From assembly GCF_003363135.1 (NCBI RefSeq), contig NZ_QRBB01000001.1, positions 1,116,001 to 1,180,000 on the forward strand: a stretch of DNA of 64,000 nt. Reading direction: 5' to 3'. The translations under genes and the position numbers were made by a program. Source of the DNA: Alteriqipengyuania lutimaris. Its GTDB lineage: Bacteria > Pseudomonadota > Alphaproteobacteria > Sphingomonadales > Sphingomonadaceae. Below, piece after piece: positions 27,771 through 37,654 of the stretch (positions are counted from its first letter, which is position 1; every line of letters begins with the position of its first letter). The notes beneath the pieces were generated by a model. It did not search any database. It saw nothing but the letters and a program-made list of their open reading frames with translations, and had not been told where the DNA came from.

Positions 27771-27828
27771 CTGAGCCTGTCGAAGCGCGGCCAGCGCTCT
27801 GTTGCCATTCGCCCTTCGACAAGCTCAG
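27771..27828. repeat. interspersed inverted repeat (CTGAGCCTGTCGAAG family)
   Basis: CTGAGCCTGTCGAAG at 27771-27785 and CTTCGACAAGCTCAG at 27814-27828 pair with one mismatch. Sequences of this kind recur hundreds of times in sphingomonad intergenic regions. Here it separates astA from astB and may form a hairpin in their shared mRNA. Confidence 0.7.
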
Positions 27829-27849
27829 GACGAGCGGGGTGCCCCTAGA

Positions 27850-28863
27850 CTATCGCGGGACGCTCCACACCGTGTCGCCTTCGCCCACCTTCAAGGTCTG
27901 CGCGCAGTCTGCACCGATTCCGATGCTTTCGCCGTCGATCTCGCGCGCTCCGTAGCAGCAGCGGAAATCGGTCAGCGTGCCGGTCGCGAGGAGGGCTTTC
28001 TCGCCGCCCTCCAGCGCCGTTCCGCCAACCGGACGCGGCGCGGCATCGGCCACGCTCACCACATCGTCGGTCCGCGCGAGCATGGTCGGGCCGCCGTCGA
28101 AAATGTCGACATAGCCTTCGTAGCGAAAACCTTCCTTCTCCAGCATCCGCATCGCCGCGCGGCCGGTGGGGTGGGGCAGGCCGATCACATCGCGCGCATC
28201 GTCGTCGAGCATGGCGACATAGACCGGGTGCTTGGGCATCAGGTCGGCGATGAACTGGTTGCCGTTGATCGCGTTGAAATAGTCGGCTTCCTGGAAGCTC
28301 ATTCCGAAGAAGCGCCCGGCGACCCCGTCCCAGAAAGGCGAACCGCCGCGATCGTCGATGATGCCGCGCAGCTCCGCCAGCACCCGGTCGGCAAAGCGTG
28401 CGCGGTGCATCGCGATGAACAGGTAGCGGCTGCGCGCGAGCAGCAGGCCGAGGCCGCCGGCGCGCTCGTTGGGATGAAGGAACAGCCCGCCGACCTCGCT
28501 GCAGCCTTCCAGATCGGTGGACAAGCTCAGCATTTCGGCGCGTACCGTCCGGTCCAGTTCCTGGCTGTACTGGGTCAGCGTGTTGAGGCGGTAGGAATAG
28601 AACGGCCATTGCTGGCCGACCTGCGTCATCAGCTGGCAGGTGCCGCGCACCGCGCCGGTCTCGGTATTCTCGAGCACCAGCACGAAGGTTTCGTCGACCA
28701 GCTCGTCGCCGGTGTTGGCGAAGGCCTTGGCCGAGGTTGCCAGCTTGCCCGCCAGCGCATCGCGGTCGGCGGGCAGGTTGGTGAAGCCGCCGCCGGTCAG
28801 CTTGGCCATTTCGTACAGATGCTCGAGGTCGTCCTCGCGCGAGGGGCGGATCACGAAGCTCAC
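27850..28863 (-). CDS. astA: arginine N-succinyltransferase AstA
   Basis: 337 residues with a GTG start at 28863, overlapping the hydrolase stop (GTGA). Family segments: FVIRPSREDDLEHLYEMAKLTGGGFTNLPAD, TYSQELDRTV-like YSQELDRTVRAEMLSLSTDLEG, CSEVGGLFLHPNERAGGLGLLLARSR, and FIADLMPKHPVYVAML. It transfers succinate from succinyl-CoA to arginine, the first step of the AST pathway of arginine catabolism. GNAT-like fold. The longer frame upstream reads antisense into the hydrolase region and is not used. Confidence 0.92.
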   Translation of the reverse strand: MSFVIRPSREDDLEHLYEMAKLTGGGFTNLPADRDALAGKLATSAKAFANTGDELVDETFVLVLENTETGAVRGTCQLMTQVGQQWPFYSYRLNTLTQYSQELDRTVRAEMLSLSTDLEGCSEVGGLFLHPNERAGGLGLLLARSRYLFIAMHRARFADRVLAELRGIIDDRGGSPFWDGVAGRFFGMSFQEADYFNAINGNQFIADLMPKHPVYVAMLDDDARDVIGLPHPTGRAAMRMLEKEGFRYEGYVDIFDGGPTMLARTDDVVSVADAAPRPVGGTALEGGEKALLATGTLTDFRCCYGAREIDGESIGIGADCAQTLKVGEGDTVWSVPR

Positions 28864-30053
28864 AGCGCGTCTCCCTTCGCGATGCGGGAGAGGACGAGGG
28901 CGGAGAGTGCGGCGCGTTCGGACAGCGAGGGCACGATCATGAATTCGTCGGCCGAGTGGATCTTGCCGCCGCGCACGCCCATCGTGTCGACCACCGGCAC
29001 TCCGGTGGCTGCGATATTGTTGCCGTCGCACACGCCGCCGGTCGATTTCCAGTCGATCTCCTGCCCCAGCTGCGCGCCGCAGTCGCGCACCAGGTCGAAC
29101 AGCGCCTGCGCCTTGCGGTCGACCGGCTTGGGCGGGCGCGAGACGCCGCCGTGGACCGAGATGTCTACTTCGCGTGCCTGCTGCACCTCGCCGACGAGTG
29201 CGGTCAGCTGCTGCGCGAAGCGATCGGCCGCATCGGGGGCCTTGGGCCGGATGTTGAACCGCAGCACCGCGTGCTCGGGTACGACATTGTTGGCCGATCC
29301 GCCGTCGATCTTCGCCGGGTTGATCGAGATATCGTCTTGCTGGAGCGCTTCCAGCTTGAGCGCGATGGCCGATGCGGCGAGCACCGCGTTGCGCCCGTCC
29401 TGCGGGTTGCGACCCGCATGGGCGGCGCGGCCCTTGATCGTCAGCGAATAATTGCCGCTGCCGCCGCGCGCATGGGCCAGCATGCCCTCGGGCGTCGCAG
29501 CAGGCTCGTAGGTCAGCGCGGCGTATTTTCCGCGCGCCAGGTCCTCGATCAGCGCGGCGGAGGAAAGCGAGCCCGTTTCCTCGTCGGCATTGATCATCAC
29601 GTCGTAGCCGAGCTTTGCGCCGTCGCCGCTGCGCTCCAGCGCCATCAGCGCGTGCAGCATCACCGCGATCCCGCCCTTCATGTCCGCCGTACCGGGGCCG
29701 TTGACCACCTTGTCGTCCAGCCAGCTATTCTCCTGGAACGGGTGATCGGGCGGGAACACCGTGTCCATGTGCCCGGTCAGGATCAGGCGCCGCTCCGCTT
29801 CCGGCCGCACGCGGCAGACGAGATGCCTGCCATTGGCGACCTCGACCTCGCGCCCTTCCGCATCGATCGCGACGACGGGCGCGGGATCGACCAGCTCGAC
29901 CTTGCCGGGAAGGGCGGAGAAGGCCTCGGTCAGTTCGTCGGCCATTTTGGCAAGGCCATCGAGATGGCCGGTGCCGCTGTTGATCGCCGACCAGCGCAGC
30001 GCCTGTTCGCACATGGCCGCCTGGTCGATCGCTTCGAGATGTTCGCTGTCCAT
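28860..30053 (-). CDS. M20-family metallohydrolase in the ast cluster
   Basis: 397 residues from the ATG at 30053. Zinc motifs of the M20 peptidase/deacylase family: GHMDTVFPPDHPF, GPGTADMKGG and NADEETGS with the catalytic Glu pair, then AHARGGSGNYSLTIKGRAAHAG in the lid domain and a C-terminal HSADEFMIV. Similar to carboxypeptidase G2-like hydrolases. It is coupled to astA by a four-base overlap, so it may do the last AST step, hydrolysis of N-succinylglutamate, in place of AstE, which is not in the window. Confidence 0.85.
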   Translation of the reverse strand: MDSEHLEAIDQAAMCEQALRWSAINSGTGHLDGLAKMADELTEAFSALPGKVELVDPAPVVAIDAEGREVEVANGRHLVCRVRPEAERRLILTGHMDTVFPPDHPFQENSWLDDKVVNGPGTADMKGGIAVMLHALMALERSGDGAKLGYDVMINADEETGSLSSAALIEDLARGKYAALTYEPAATPEGMLAHARGGSGNYSLTIKGRAAHAGRNPQDGRNAVLAASAIALKLEALQQDDISINPAKIDGGSANNVVPEHAVLRFNIRPKAPDAADRFAQQLTALVGEVQQAREVDISVHGGVSRPPKPVDRKAQALFDLVRDCGAQLGQEIDWKSTGGVCDGNNIAATGVPVVDTMGVRGGKIHSADEFMIVPSLSERAALSALVLSRIAKGDAL

Positions 30054-30107
30054 ATTGCGCGCGGGTCTAGCGGGGCGGGCGCGCAACGCCAAGCGGTGTG
30101 GCGAGAG

Positions 30108-30935
30108 CTACTGCGAGAGACGGCGCGCTATCGCGACGAACTCGTCGACGCTCAGCGTCTCGGCACGCCGTTGCGAATCGATACCCAGCGCCTCCAGCGC
30201 GCCCAGCGCACCCGCCACGCCCTTGAGGCTCTGGCGCAGCATCTTGCGGCGCTGGCCGAAGGCGGCGGCGGTGATCGCCTCGAGCTTCGCGGCGGAGACG
30301 CCTTCCGGCATCGCGGCGGGGGTCACGTGGACGATGGCGCTCATCACCTTGGGTGGCGGCGTGAAGGCGCTGCGGTGGACCTTCATCGCGAGCTTTGCGG
30401 TGCCCCGCCACTGCGCCAGCACCCCGAGCCGCCCGAAGGCACTGCCGCCGGGCTGCGCGACGATCCGTTGCGCCACCTCCTGCTGGAACATCAGCGTCAG
30501 GCTGGTCCAGTTGGGCGGCCAGCCCTCTCCCCCCATCCAACGCGTGAAGAGCCCGGTGCCCACGTTGTAGGGCAGGTTGGAAAGGATCGCGTAGGGCTCG
30601 CCATCCATCAGCGCATCGTGATCGAGCTTGAGCGCATCGCCCTCGATAATGGTGAGCCGACCGGGGAAGGCCGCGCCCAGTTCGGCGAGGGCGGGGAGGC
30701 AGCGCCGATCCATCTCGATGGCGGTGACCTTCGCTCCGGCGCGCAGCAGCGCCCGTGTCAGCCCCCCGGGCCCGGGGCCGACTTCGAGCACGCGTCGGCC
30801 CGAAAGATCGCCCGGCAGGGCCGCGATGCGGGCGAGCAACTGCTCGTCGAACAGGAAGTTCTGGCCGAGCGACTTCGACGCGCTGAGGCCATGCGCGGCG
30901 ATCACTTCGCGCAAGGGTGGGAGGTCGACGGTCAT
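30108..30935 (-). CDS. rsmA: 16S rRNA (adenine1518/1519-N6) dimethyltransferase RsmA
   Basis: 275 residues. KsgA/RsmA hallmarks: [29 protein letters not shown] (SAM site), GDALKLD, the NLPYN catalytic motif and FFPPPKV-like SAFTPPPKV. It dimethylates two adjacent adenosines in helix 45 of 16S rRNA late in small-subunit assembly. Its start overlaps the pdxA stop by four bases. Confidence 0.95.
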   Translation of the reverse strand: MTVDLPPLREVIAAHGLSASKSLGQNFLFDEQLLARIAALPGDLSGRRVLEVGPGPGGLTRALLRAGAKVTAIEMDRRCLPALAELGAAFPGRLTIIEGDALKLDHDALMDGEPYAILSNLPYNVGTGLFTRWMGGEGWPPNWTSLTLMFQQEVAQRIVAQPGGSAFGRLGVLAQWRGTAKLAMKVHRSAFTPPPKVMSAIVHVTPAAMPEGVSAAKLEAITAAAFGQRRKMLRQSLKGVAGALGALEALGIDSQRRAETLSVDEFVAIARRLSQ

Positions 30936-31930
30936 TCCGCGCTCTGCCGCGCTGCGATCTCGCCCGCCATGCGAATCGCGGCGATCATCGCGTCGGGCCG
31001 GGCGACGCCCTGTCCGGCAATGTCGAACGCGGTGCCGTGGTCGGGCGAGGTGCGCACCAGGGGCAAGCCGAGCGTGACGTTCACGCCCTCATCGAAATCG
31101 AGCGCCTTGATCGGGACCAGCGCCTGATCGTGATACATCGCAATCGCAACGTCGTAGCTGCCGCGCCTGTGCGGGGCGAAGAGCGTGTCGGCGGGATGCG
31201 GGCCGGTGGCGTCGATGCCCTCGGCGCATAGTGTCGCGATGGCGGGGGCGATGATTTCGATCTCCTCGCGCCCCATCCGGCCCTCCTCGCCCGCATGCGG
31301 GTTGAGCCCGGCGATGGCGATGCGAGGGTGTTCGATGCCGTAATCGCTGCGCAGCGCCGCTGCGACGATCCGGCTGCGCCGGACGATCAGATCGTGCGAG
31401 AGGCGCGCGGGCACATCGGCGAGCGCGCAGTGCACGGTCATCGGCACGGTCTTGAGCGATGGTCCGGCGAGCATCATCACCGCATCCTCGCGTGCCATGC
31501 CGCACGCATCGGCGAGGAATTCGGTCTGCCCGACGAAGCCGGGATCGATCTTGGCGATCTGCGATTTGGCGACCGGAGCGGTGACGATGGCGCTCGCATT
31601 CCCCGAAACGGCCAGCTGCGCCGCCGCGCTCAACGATTCGAGCGCCAGCTTCGCCCCGTCGCGGTCGGGCGCGGAGGGGGCATAGGGACCATCCAGCTCG
31701 CCCAGCACCGGCAGTGCCACGGGGAAGACCCGCGCGGCCTGGCCGGGACTGGCGACGGGCTCTACCGCGATGTCCAGCCCGCGCGCCTCCGCGGCGGCGA
31801 GCAGCACCTCGCGCCCGTGCATCGCAAAGAAAGGAGGCAGCGCGAACTCGTCGCGCCGCGCCCAGCTTTGTGCGATCAGTTCGGGTCCGATCCCGGCCGG
31901 ATCGCCCAGGCTGACCGCGAGGCTCTTCAC
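30932..31930 (-). CDS. pdxA: 4-hydroxythreonine-4-phosphate dehydrogenase PdxA
   Basis: 332 residues with a GTG start. Typical segments: [54 protein letters not shown] with metal-binding His, and [17 protein letters not shown]. It oxidises 4-phosphohydroxy-L-threonine with NAD+ in the DXP-dependent pyridoxal phosphate pathway. Two bases separate it from surA. The operon order lptD-surA-pdxA-rsmA matches E. coli. Confidence 0.95.
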   Translation of the reverse strand: MKSLAVSLGDPAGIGPELIAQSWARRDEFALPPFFAMHGREVLLAAAEARGLDIAVEPVASPGQAARVFPVALPVLGELDGPYAPSAPDRDGAKLALESLSAAAQLAVSGNASAIVTAPVAKSQIAKIDPGFVGQTEFLADACGMAREDAVMMLAGPSLKTVPMTVHCALADVPARLSHDLIVRRSRIVAAALRSDYGIEHPRIAIAGLNPHAGEEGRMGREEIEIIAPAIATLCAEGIDATGPHPADTLFAPHRRGSYDVAIAMYHDQALVPIKALDFDEGVNVTLGLPLVRTSPDHGTAFDIAGQGVARPDAMIAAIRMAGEIAARQSAE

Positions 31931-31932
31931 GC

Positions 31933-33348
31933 TCAGTTGTATTCGATGATCGCGTCGTTGCGCAGGTCGCGCAGGAAGCGCTGCGCGCGCTTGCTGATAC
32001 GCTCTTCCTCGATCCGGTCCATGATCTGGTCGAAATCGGGTTCGGCACCGGTTTCAGGATCGTCGCGACCGCACAAAAGCAGCACGCGCACGCCTTCCTC
32101 GAGCGAACCGAAGGGCGGTGTCGCCTGGCCGACCTGCAGCTGGAGCATCGAGCCCTGCAACTGTTCGGGCAGGTCGCGAACCCTGATCGAGTTGTTGTCG
32201 ACCACGTCCGCACCCACCGTCTCGGCGATCCGGTTGGCATCGCCGCAGCCGCGGATCGAGGAAACCGCTTCGGAGAACCGCTTGACGCGGGCATTGGCCT
32301 CTTCCTGACTCAGACCTGCGGGCATCCCGATCGAGATCTGCTTGAGGCTGAGCACCGCGTCGCGCGGATCGGCGGTGAGCACCTGCTGCTTGTCCACCAG
32401 CAGCATGATCACGTAACCGCCCGGAATCTGCACCGGGCCGACCAGCTGGCCCGGTTGCATCTCCTGCGCTATTTCGGCCATCTCTTCGGGCAGGGTGGCG
32501 AGGCGGACGAAGCCGAGGTCGCCGCCGACCGCAGCGGTGGTCGATTCGGAAAACTGCCGGGCATAGGCCTGGAAGCTGCCGCCTTCGCGAATCTGCTGGA
32601 TGATCCGCGCGGCGTTCTGCTGAACCGCAGCGGCGGTCTCCGGCGTGGCCGACAGATAGATTTCGGCGAGTCGATATTCTGATTGCCCGCGCGAGGTTTT
32701 CAGACGCTCCATCGTGTCGTTCACCTCTTCGGCGGAGACGTTGATGAAGGGCGCGACATTGCGGCGGAGCAGATTGTTCCACGCAATCTCGCCCTGGATC
32801 TGGCGCTTGAGCGCGGCGGGCGAAGAGCCGACGCCGATCAGGTATGCATCCATCTGGCTCGGGTTCTGGGCGAAGTTCTGCTGGGCGAGCGCGCGATAGC
32901 GCTGTTCGACTTCGTCCTGGGATACCGGCAGCTCCTGCGCTGCGGCGGCCTGGATCTGCAGCGTCTCGTCGATCAGGTTGCGCAGCACCTGCATGCGCAG
33001 CTGCTGTTCTTCCTCCGGAGCAAGCTCGGTCCGCTCGGAAGCGGCCAGCACCAACGCGACGCGATGGTCGATATCGGTGCCGGTGATGACCGCGCCGTTC
33101 ACCTTGGCAGTGGCGGTGCGCTTGTTGGGGTCCTGCTGTCCGAACAGCGTTCCGTCGGTGGGAAAGCCGAAGGGATCGTCGGCAGAAGCCTGCTGGGCTT
33201 CCTGGGCTTGGGCGTCCTGGGCCTGCGCTTCCTGAGCCTGCTGCGCCTGTGCGGCCACGGGGAGGATCGCCAGCGCCGAGGCCGCGATCGCGCCGATCGC
33301 GCCGTGAAGCGTGGAGGAGGGGAACTTGCTGAGAATGCTATCGGTCAC
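31933..33348 (-). CDS. surA: periplasmic chaperone / peptidyl-prolyl isomerase SurA
   Basis: 471 residues with a GTG start. After the signal (ILPVAAQAQ) comes a low-complexity Gln/Ala/Glu stretch (about 35-55). The SurA N-terminal helical domain follows with NGAVITGTDIDHRVALVL, ELAPEEEQQLRMQVLRNLIDE, then two PpiC-like domains, the first with RIIQQIREGGSFQAYARQFSES and GGDLGFVRLATLPEEM. SurA escorts outer-membrane proteins, including LptD encoded just upstream. The Ala/Gln stretch is unusual and may be a linker. Confidence 0.9.
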   Translation of the reverse strand: MTDSILSKFPSSTLHGAIGAIAASALAILPVAAQAQQAQEAQAQDAQAQEAQQASADDPFGFPTDGTLFGQQDPNKRTATAKVNGAVITGTDIDHRVALVLAASERTELAPEEEQQLRMQVLRNLIDETLQIQAAAAQELPVSQDEVEQRYRALAQQNFAQNPSQMDAYLIGVGSSPAALKRQIQGEIAWNNLLRRNVAPFINVSAEEVNDTMERLKTSRGQSEYRLAEIYLSATPETAAAVQQNAARIIQQIREGGSFQAYARQFSESTTAAVGGDLGFVRLATLPEEMAEIAQEMQPGQLVGPVQIPGGYVIMLLVDKQQVLTADPRDAVLSLKQISIGMPAGLSQEEANARVKRFSEAVSSIRGCGDANRIAETVGADVVDNNSIRVRDLPEQLQGSMLQLQVGQATPPFGSLEEGVRVLLLCGRDDPETGAEPDFDQIMDRIEEERISKRAQRFLRDLRNDAIIEYN

Positions 33349-33527
33349 GAAGAAAGCCTGTCGTCCTGTGAAATCCGGGCGCGGTCGGTGCGCGCGTCCC
33401 TTCCTATGGGGCCCGCGCGGCTGAACCTTTGCTGAGTTTGGGTGCCGCCTCTAGCGCGTTCGCGCGGACCTGCCAATGGACGTGCCCCCGATGCCCTGCC
33501 GATCGACGCGCGTGACCCGCGCGCCTT

Positions 33528-35876
33528 CTAATTGGAGAAGCCGAGATTGAGCAGGCGGAAGGTCAGCTCGATCGTGTTGCCGCGCAGCGCATCGCCCTGG
33601 CTCACGAAATCGCGCCGCCAGGTTACGCCCAGATCGATGCAGTCGTCCTGGTAGGCGACGCCGAGCCGGGTCCGGATCGGTTCGAACCCGTCGGTCTCCA
33701 GGGTCGGGTCCTCGTCGCGATTGGTCATGTTGACCACGGCTGCGCCGAACACCGACCAGTTGTCGGCAAAGGCCACGCGGCCCGCGGCGCGCAGTTCCTC
33801 CCGGTCGCCCAGATCCTCGTTGATCTGGGGGATATTGCGGTCGAGCCTCAGGTAGCCGATTTCCGCATAGGTCTTCCGGCTGCCGATGGTCGCGTCGACC
33901 TCGGTCCGGCGCGCGGCGAGATTGTCCTTGTCCATCCGGAAGCGATAGGTGAGCGAGACGAAATCCTTGTAGCGCACGCGGGTGCGCCCGACGATGTCGG
34001 AGAACCGGTCCGACAGTCCTGTCCCGTCGGGAAAGATGATCGCCTTGTCGTCGAGCCGATAGGACTGGCCGATATTGGCGGACACGCGCCAGTCGGGCCG
34101 CGTCACTTCCCAGTCGACGCCGTAGGTGACGCGCGCGCCATCCTCGAACCGGTCTTCCCCGGGAAAGCGGTTGAGCGAGAACAGGTTCACGTCCTCGAGG
34201 TCGATCGCGCGCGAATCCTCATTGGGTATGTCGGTATTGCTGATCGGCGGAGTGCCGACCACCTGCACCCGCGGCGTGAGCACCTGGGTCCCGCCGAAAA
34301 GCGGACCTGCCAGCGGCCACGAGACATCCACTGCGGCCAGCGCGATTGCGCGGCCTTGCCAGCCATCCTCGCCGCGATAAGCGGCAAAGCGCGTCTGCGC
34401 GCTCTCCTGCGTATGATAGACATCGCCGCGGGCCAGCGCGGTGAATTCGACCACCTGACCGAGCCCCGTCACGCGCCGCAGGTTCCATTGGGCAGAGGCC
34501 AGCGCGCGCTGGGTATCCTGCCCTTCGGGACGGACGATCGAGAGGCTGTTGCCGCGCAGGGTCACCGTGCCGCCCAGCAGCGGGTCGTCGATCCGGCGGC
34601 GATAGTCGATCAGCGGCAGCGCGACGGGCACCTGGCCCTGCGGCTGGTCGAGCCGCAGCGTCTGGGTCGCGAAGCCGGCCACCACGAAATAGCTGTTAGC
34701 ATCGATCCGCTCCAGCTCGCCCACGGTCCGCAGGCGATCGTCGCGGCTGATGTCGTACCGGCGCAGGAAGGTCCGGTCGCTGGCGATGCGCGCCGATCCG
34801 GTGAAGCGCCAGTGATCGCTCAGGTTGTAGCGTCCGTTGGCGGACAGGTAGCCGCGGAAATCCTGCTCGCCCTGCGACGCCAGGGTGAAGGGATCGACCC
34901 GGCGGCTGCGCGTGAGATAGCCGGTCGCCTCGAAAGCGCCGTCATTGCTGAGCTCGCGATAGGTCCCGCTCACCATCGGTGGCGCTTCGGTGAAGACATA
35001 CGCGCCCAGTTCCAGATCGCGGTTCTCCGCGAGGCGCCAGTAATAGCTGCCGCTGACTTCGACCCCGTTCGAGCGCGAGATGCGCAGGCTCGGCACGAGG
35101 AAGCCCGAATTCGGCCCGCCGTCGGTCCGCAGCTCGAGCGTGGGGAGCGGGAGGATGCGCTGGCCGAACAGCGAGAAGAAGCCGTTCTCGAACCGCACGC
35201 GGCTGGTGTCGGGATCGTAGACCACCCGTTCGGCCGTGATCTTCCAGCTCGGCGTCTTGGGGCAGCCGTCTTCGGTCACGACCGCGCAGCCCGAATAGGC
35301 GCCCCGCACGAGCGAGATGCGTCCGTCCTCGGTCCGCTCGCCGCGTTCCGCCGCCAGCCGCCCGCCTTCGCGCAGGACCAGCAGCAGGTCTTCGAGCGCG
35401 CCGGTTTCGAACGCATCGGTCAGCTCGAGCTCGCTGGCGAAGAGCTGGTTTCCGTCGCCATCGACATAGCGCACATTGCCGCTGGCATTGATCGTGCCTG
35501 CGGGCCGGTTCCAGCGGACTTCGTCGGCGCGCACCGACCGGTCGCCTTCGCGCAGCACCACCGTGCCGCGCGCAATCACCGTGTCGCCGGTCGAATCATA
35601 TTCGAGCGTGTCCGCTTCGAAGCCGATGTCCCGCTGGCCGCCCGGCGGGGGCGGGCTGTCGCCGTCGATATAGTCGTTGACCGCCTCTTCGACCGGACCC
35701 GCTTCCTCGTCGTCGGCCTGCTGTTGCGCAGTGTCTGGCGCAGGGTCTGGTGCAGTGTCTTGCGCGCGGGCCGGAGCCACGATGGCGAGCGTGGCGAGGG
35801 CCGTCAGCGCCACGCCTTCGAGCAGCGATCCGCGATTCGCGATCGGAAACAGGGCGGAACGGTTCGTGGGGCGCAT
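33528..35876 (-). CDS. lptD: LPS assembly outer-membrane protein LptD
   Basis: 782 residues from the ATG at 35876; the first 29 residues of a longer frame are not conserved. Signal/anchor about 15-40. The periplasmic OstA-like jellyroll starts at IGFEADTLEYDSTGDTVIARGTVVLREGDRSVRADEV, followed by the beta-barrel, which has LRTDGGPNSGFLVPSLRISRSNGVEVSGSYYWRLAENRDLEL. Family ending LTFRLLNLGFSN. It inserts lipopolysaccharide (or glycosphingolipid-associated substrates in sphingomonads) at the cell surface with LptE. First gene of the surA operon; 179 bases to surA. Confidence 0.9.
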   Translation of the reverse strand: MRPTNRSALFPIANRGSLLEGVALTALATLAIVAPARAQDTAPDPAPDTAQQQADDEEAGPVEEAVNDYIDGDSPPPPGGQRDIGFEADTLEYDSTGDTVIARGTVVLREGDRSVRADEVRWNRPAGTINASGNVRYVDGDGNQLFASELELTDAFETGALEDLLLVLREGGRLAAERGERTEDGRISLVRGAYSGCAVVTEDGCPKTPSWKITAERVVYDPDTSRVRFENGFFSLFGQRILPLPTLELRTDGGPNSGFLVPSLRISRSNGVEVSGSYYWRLAENRDLELGAYVFTEAPPMVSGTYRELSNDGAFEATGYLTRSRRVDPFTLASQGEQDFRGYLSANGRYNLSDHWRFTGSARIASDRTFLRRYDISRDDRLRTVGELERIDANSYFVVAGFATQTLRLDQPQGQVPVALPLIDYRRRIDDPLLGGTVTLRGNSLSIVRPEGQDTQRALASAQWNLRRVTGLGQVVEFTALARGDVYHTQESAQTRFAAYRGEDGWQGRAIALAAVDVSWPLAGPLFGGTQVLTPRVQVVGTPPISNTDIPNEDSRAIDLEDVNLFSLNRFPGEDRFEDGARVTYGVDWEVTRPDWRVSANIGQSYRLDDKAIIFPDGTGLSDRFSDIVGRTRVRYKDFVSLTYRFRMDKDNLAARRTEVDATIGSRKTYAEIGYLRLDRNIPQINEDLGDREELRAAGRVAFADNWSVFGAAVVNMTNRDEDPTLETDGFEPIRTRLGVAYQDDCIDLGVTWRRDFVSQGDALRGNTIELTFRLLNLGFSN

Positions 35877-36022
35877 CGCTTGCCTATTGCACTCACCCTG
35901 CCTAATCGCAATCGCACTTACCGGGGGGCGCGACAGCGACGCGCTTTGTGGCCGCCAGGCCACGGGTCCGTCAGCCGGCCATCCGGTCGATCACTCGAAT
36001 TTTTCCGAAGGACTCCCTCTTC

Positions 36023-37483
36023 ATGCACATCACCTTCGCCGACACCCTTCCCACCGACGCCGCCCTGATCGCCTCGATCGCGAACAAGGATTCGCTGCCC
36101 GACGGGATTGCCCCCGTGCTGGCCGAAGGGGCCAGGCGCGCTCGCTTCAAGGGTTCGCCCGGGCAGGTGGTCGACGGCTTCGTCGAGCATGAGGGCAAGG
36201 TGGTGCGCGTCGCGCTGGCAGGCGCGGGCGATCCGGGCGCGAAGGATCGTCGCGCGAACCTGGAAAAGGCGGGCGGCGCACTCGCTGCGAAGTTCCTCAC
36301 TTCGGGCGAAGAGAGCCTCGCGCTCGATCTCACGAACTCCAGTCTCTCGGCAGACGATGCCGCCGCCGTGCTGCTCGGCCTGCGGCTGCGCGCATGGCGG
36401 TGGGACGAATATCGCACCACGCAGAAGGATGCGGAGAAGGTCTCGCTCAAGGGCGTGGTCGTGGTCGGCGCGCCCGAGGGAATCGATGCGGCATGGGCGC
36501 GCGAGGGTGCGCTGGCAGAGGGCGTCGAGTTCACCAAGGAACTGGTCACGCTGCCGGCCAATGTCCTTTATCCCGAAAGCTTCGTCGAACGCTGCCGCAA
36601 GGCGCTCGAAGGAACGGGAATCGAGATCACCGTGCTGGACGATGCCGAGATGGAAAAGCTCGGGATGGGCGCGCTGCTCGGCGTGGGGCAGGGGTCCGAG
36701 CGGCCTTCGCGTATCCTCGCGATGAAGTGGAACGGTGGCGAGGCGAATGCCAAGCCGACGCTGCTGGTCGGCAAGGGCGTCACCTTCGACAGCGGCGGCA
36801 TCTCGATCAAGCCGGGCGCGGGCATGGAAGACATGAAGTGGGACATGGGCGGCGCGGGCGCGGTCGCCGGAACGATGGTCGCGCTCGCCAAGCGCAAGGC
36901 CAAGGCGAACGTGATCGGTGTGTGCGGCCTCGTCGAGAACATGCCCGACGGCAAGGCGCAGCGTCCCGGCGATGTCGTCACCACCATGAGCGGGCAGACG
37001 GTCGAAGTGATCAACACCGACGCCGAAGGCCGGCTGGTCCTGTGCGATGCGCTCCACTGGGCGCAGGAAGAATACAAGCCCGCAGCCGTGGTCGATCTCG
37101 CGACGCTGACCGGCGCGATGCTGATCGCCTTGGGTCACGAGCAGGCGGGTCTGTTCTCGAACGACGATACGCTGGCGGGCAACCTTTCCACCGCCGGCCA
37201 GACCAGCGGCGACAAGGTGTGGCGCATGCCGATCGGCCCGGCCTACGACAAGCTGATCGACAGCCCGATCGCGGACATGAAGAACGTCGGTCCGCGCGAG
37301 GCGGGATCGATCACCGCGGCGCAGTTCCTCAAGCGGTTCATCAAGGACGGCACGCCGTGGGCGCACCTCGACATCGCCGGGATGGCCTGGTCGAACAAGC
37401 CGGGCGCGACCTGGGGCAAGGGTGCGACCGGATACGGCGTGCGCCTGCTCGACCAATATGTGCGCGACGTGCTCGAAGGCTAG
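36023..37483 (+). CDS. pepA: leucyl aminopeptidase PepA
   Basis: 486 residues from the ATG at 36023. M17 family: the metal-binding LLVGKGVTFDSGGISIKPG, MKWDMGGAGAV, and the signature NTDAEGRLVLCDAL. The N-terminal domain is variable. It is a hexameric cytosolic aminopeptidase for N-terminal Leu and related residues. Divergent from lptD (146 bases between). The DUF2256 gene starts 12 bases after its stop, followed by holC. Confidence 0.94.
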   Translation: MHITFADTLPTDAALIASIANKDSLPDGIAPVLAEGARRARFKGSPGQVVDGFVEHEGKVVRVALAGAGDPGAKDRRANLEKAGGALAAKFLTSGEESLALDLTNSSLSADDAAAVLLGLRLRAWRWDEYRTTQKDAEKVSLKGVVVVGAPEGIDAAWAREGALAEGVEFTKELVTLPANVLYPESFVERCRKALEGTGIEITVLDDAEMEKLGMGALLGVGQGSERPSRILAMKWNGGEANAKPTLLVGKGVTFDSGGISIKPGAGMEDMKWDMGGAGAVAGTMVALAKRKAKANVIGVCGLVENMPDGKAQRPGDVVTTMSGQTVEVINTDAEGRLVLCDALHWAQEEYKPAAVVDLATLTGAMLIALGHEQAGLFSNDDTLAGNLSTAGQTSGDKVWRMPIGPAYDKLIDSPIADMKNVGPREAGSITAAQFLKRFIKDGTPWAHLDIAGMAWSNKPGATWGKGATGYGVRLLDQYVRDVLEG

Positions 37484-37495
37484 GCGAGAGCCCGC

Positions 37496-37654
37496 GTGCC
37501 CAAGATGCGCAAGAAGGGCGACCTGCCGAGCAAGACCTGCGCAGGCTGCGGGTTGCCCTTCACCTGGCGCAGGAAATGGGAACGCGACTGGGACGCAGTG
37601 AGGTATTGTTCGGAGCGGTGCCGCCGGTCGGCGAAATCGGCTAGCGTCAGCTGA
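37496..37654 (+). CDS. DUF2256 zinc-finger-like small protein
   Basis: 52 residues, GTG start (ATG at 37505 also possible). The whole protein is the DUF2256 pattern: [20 protein letters not shown] then [11 protein letters not shown], with four Cys as a probable zinc site and a very basic N-terminus. Family function is unknown. Its stop overlaps the holC start (TGATG), so pepA, this gene and holC look like one operon. Confidence 0.82.
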   Translation: MPKMRKKGDLPSKTCAGCGLPFTWRRKWERDWDAVRYCSERCRRSAKSASVS

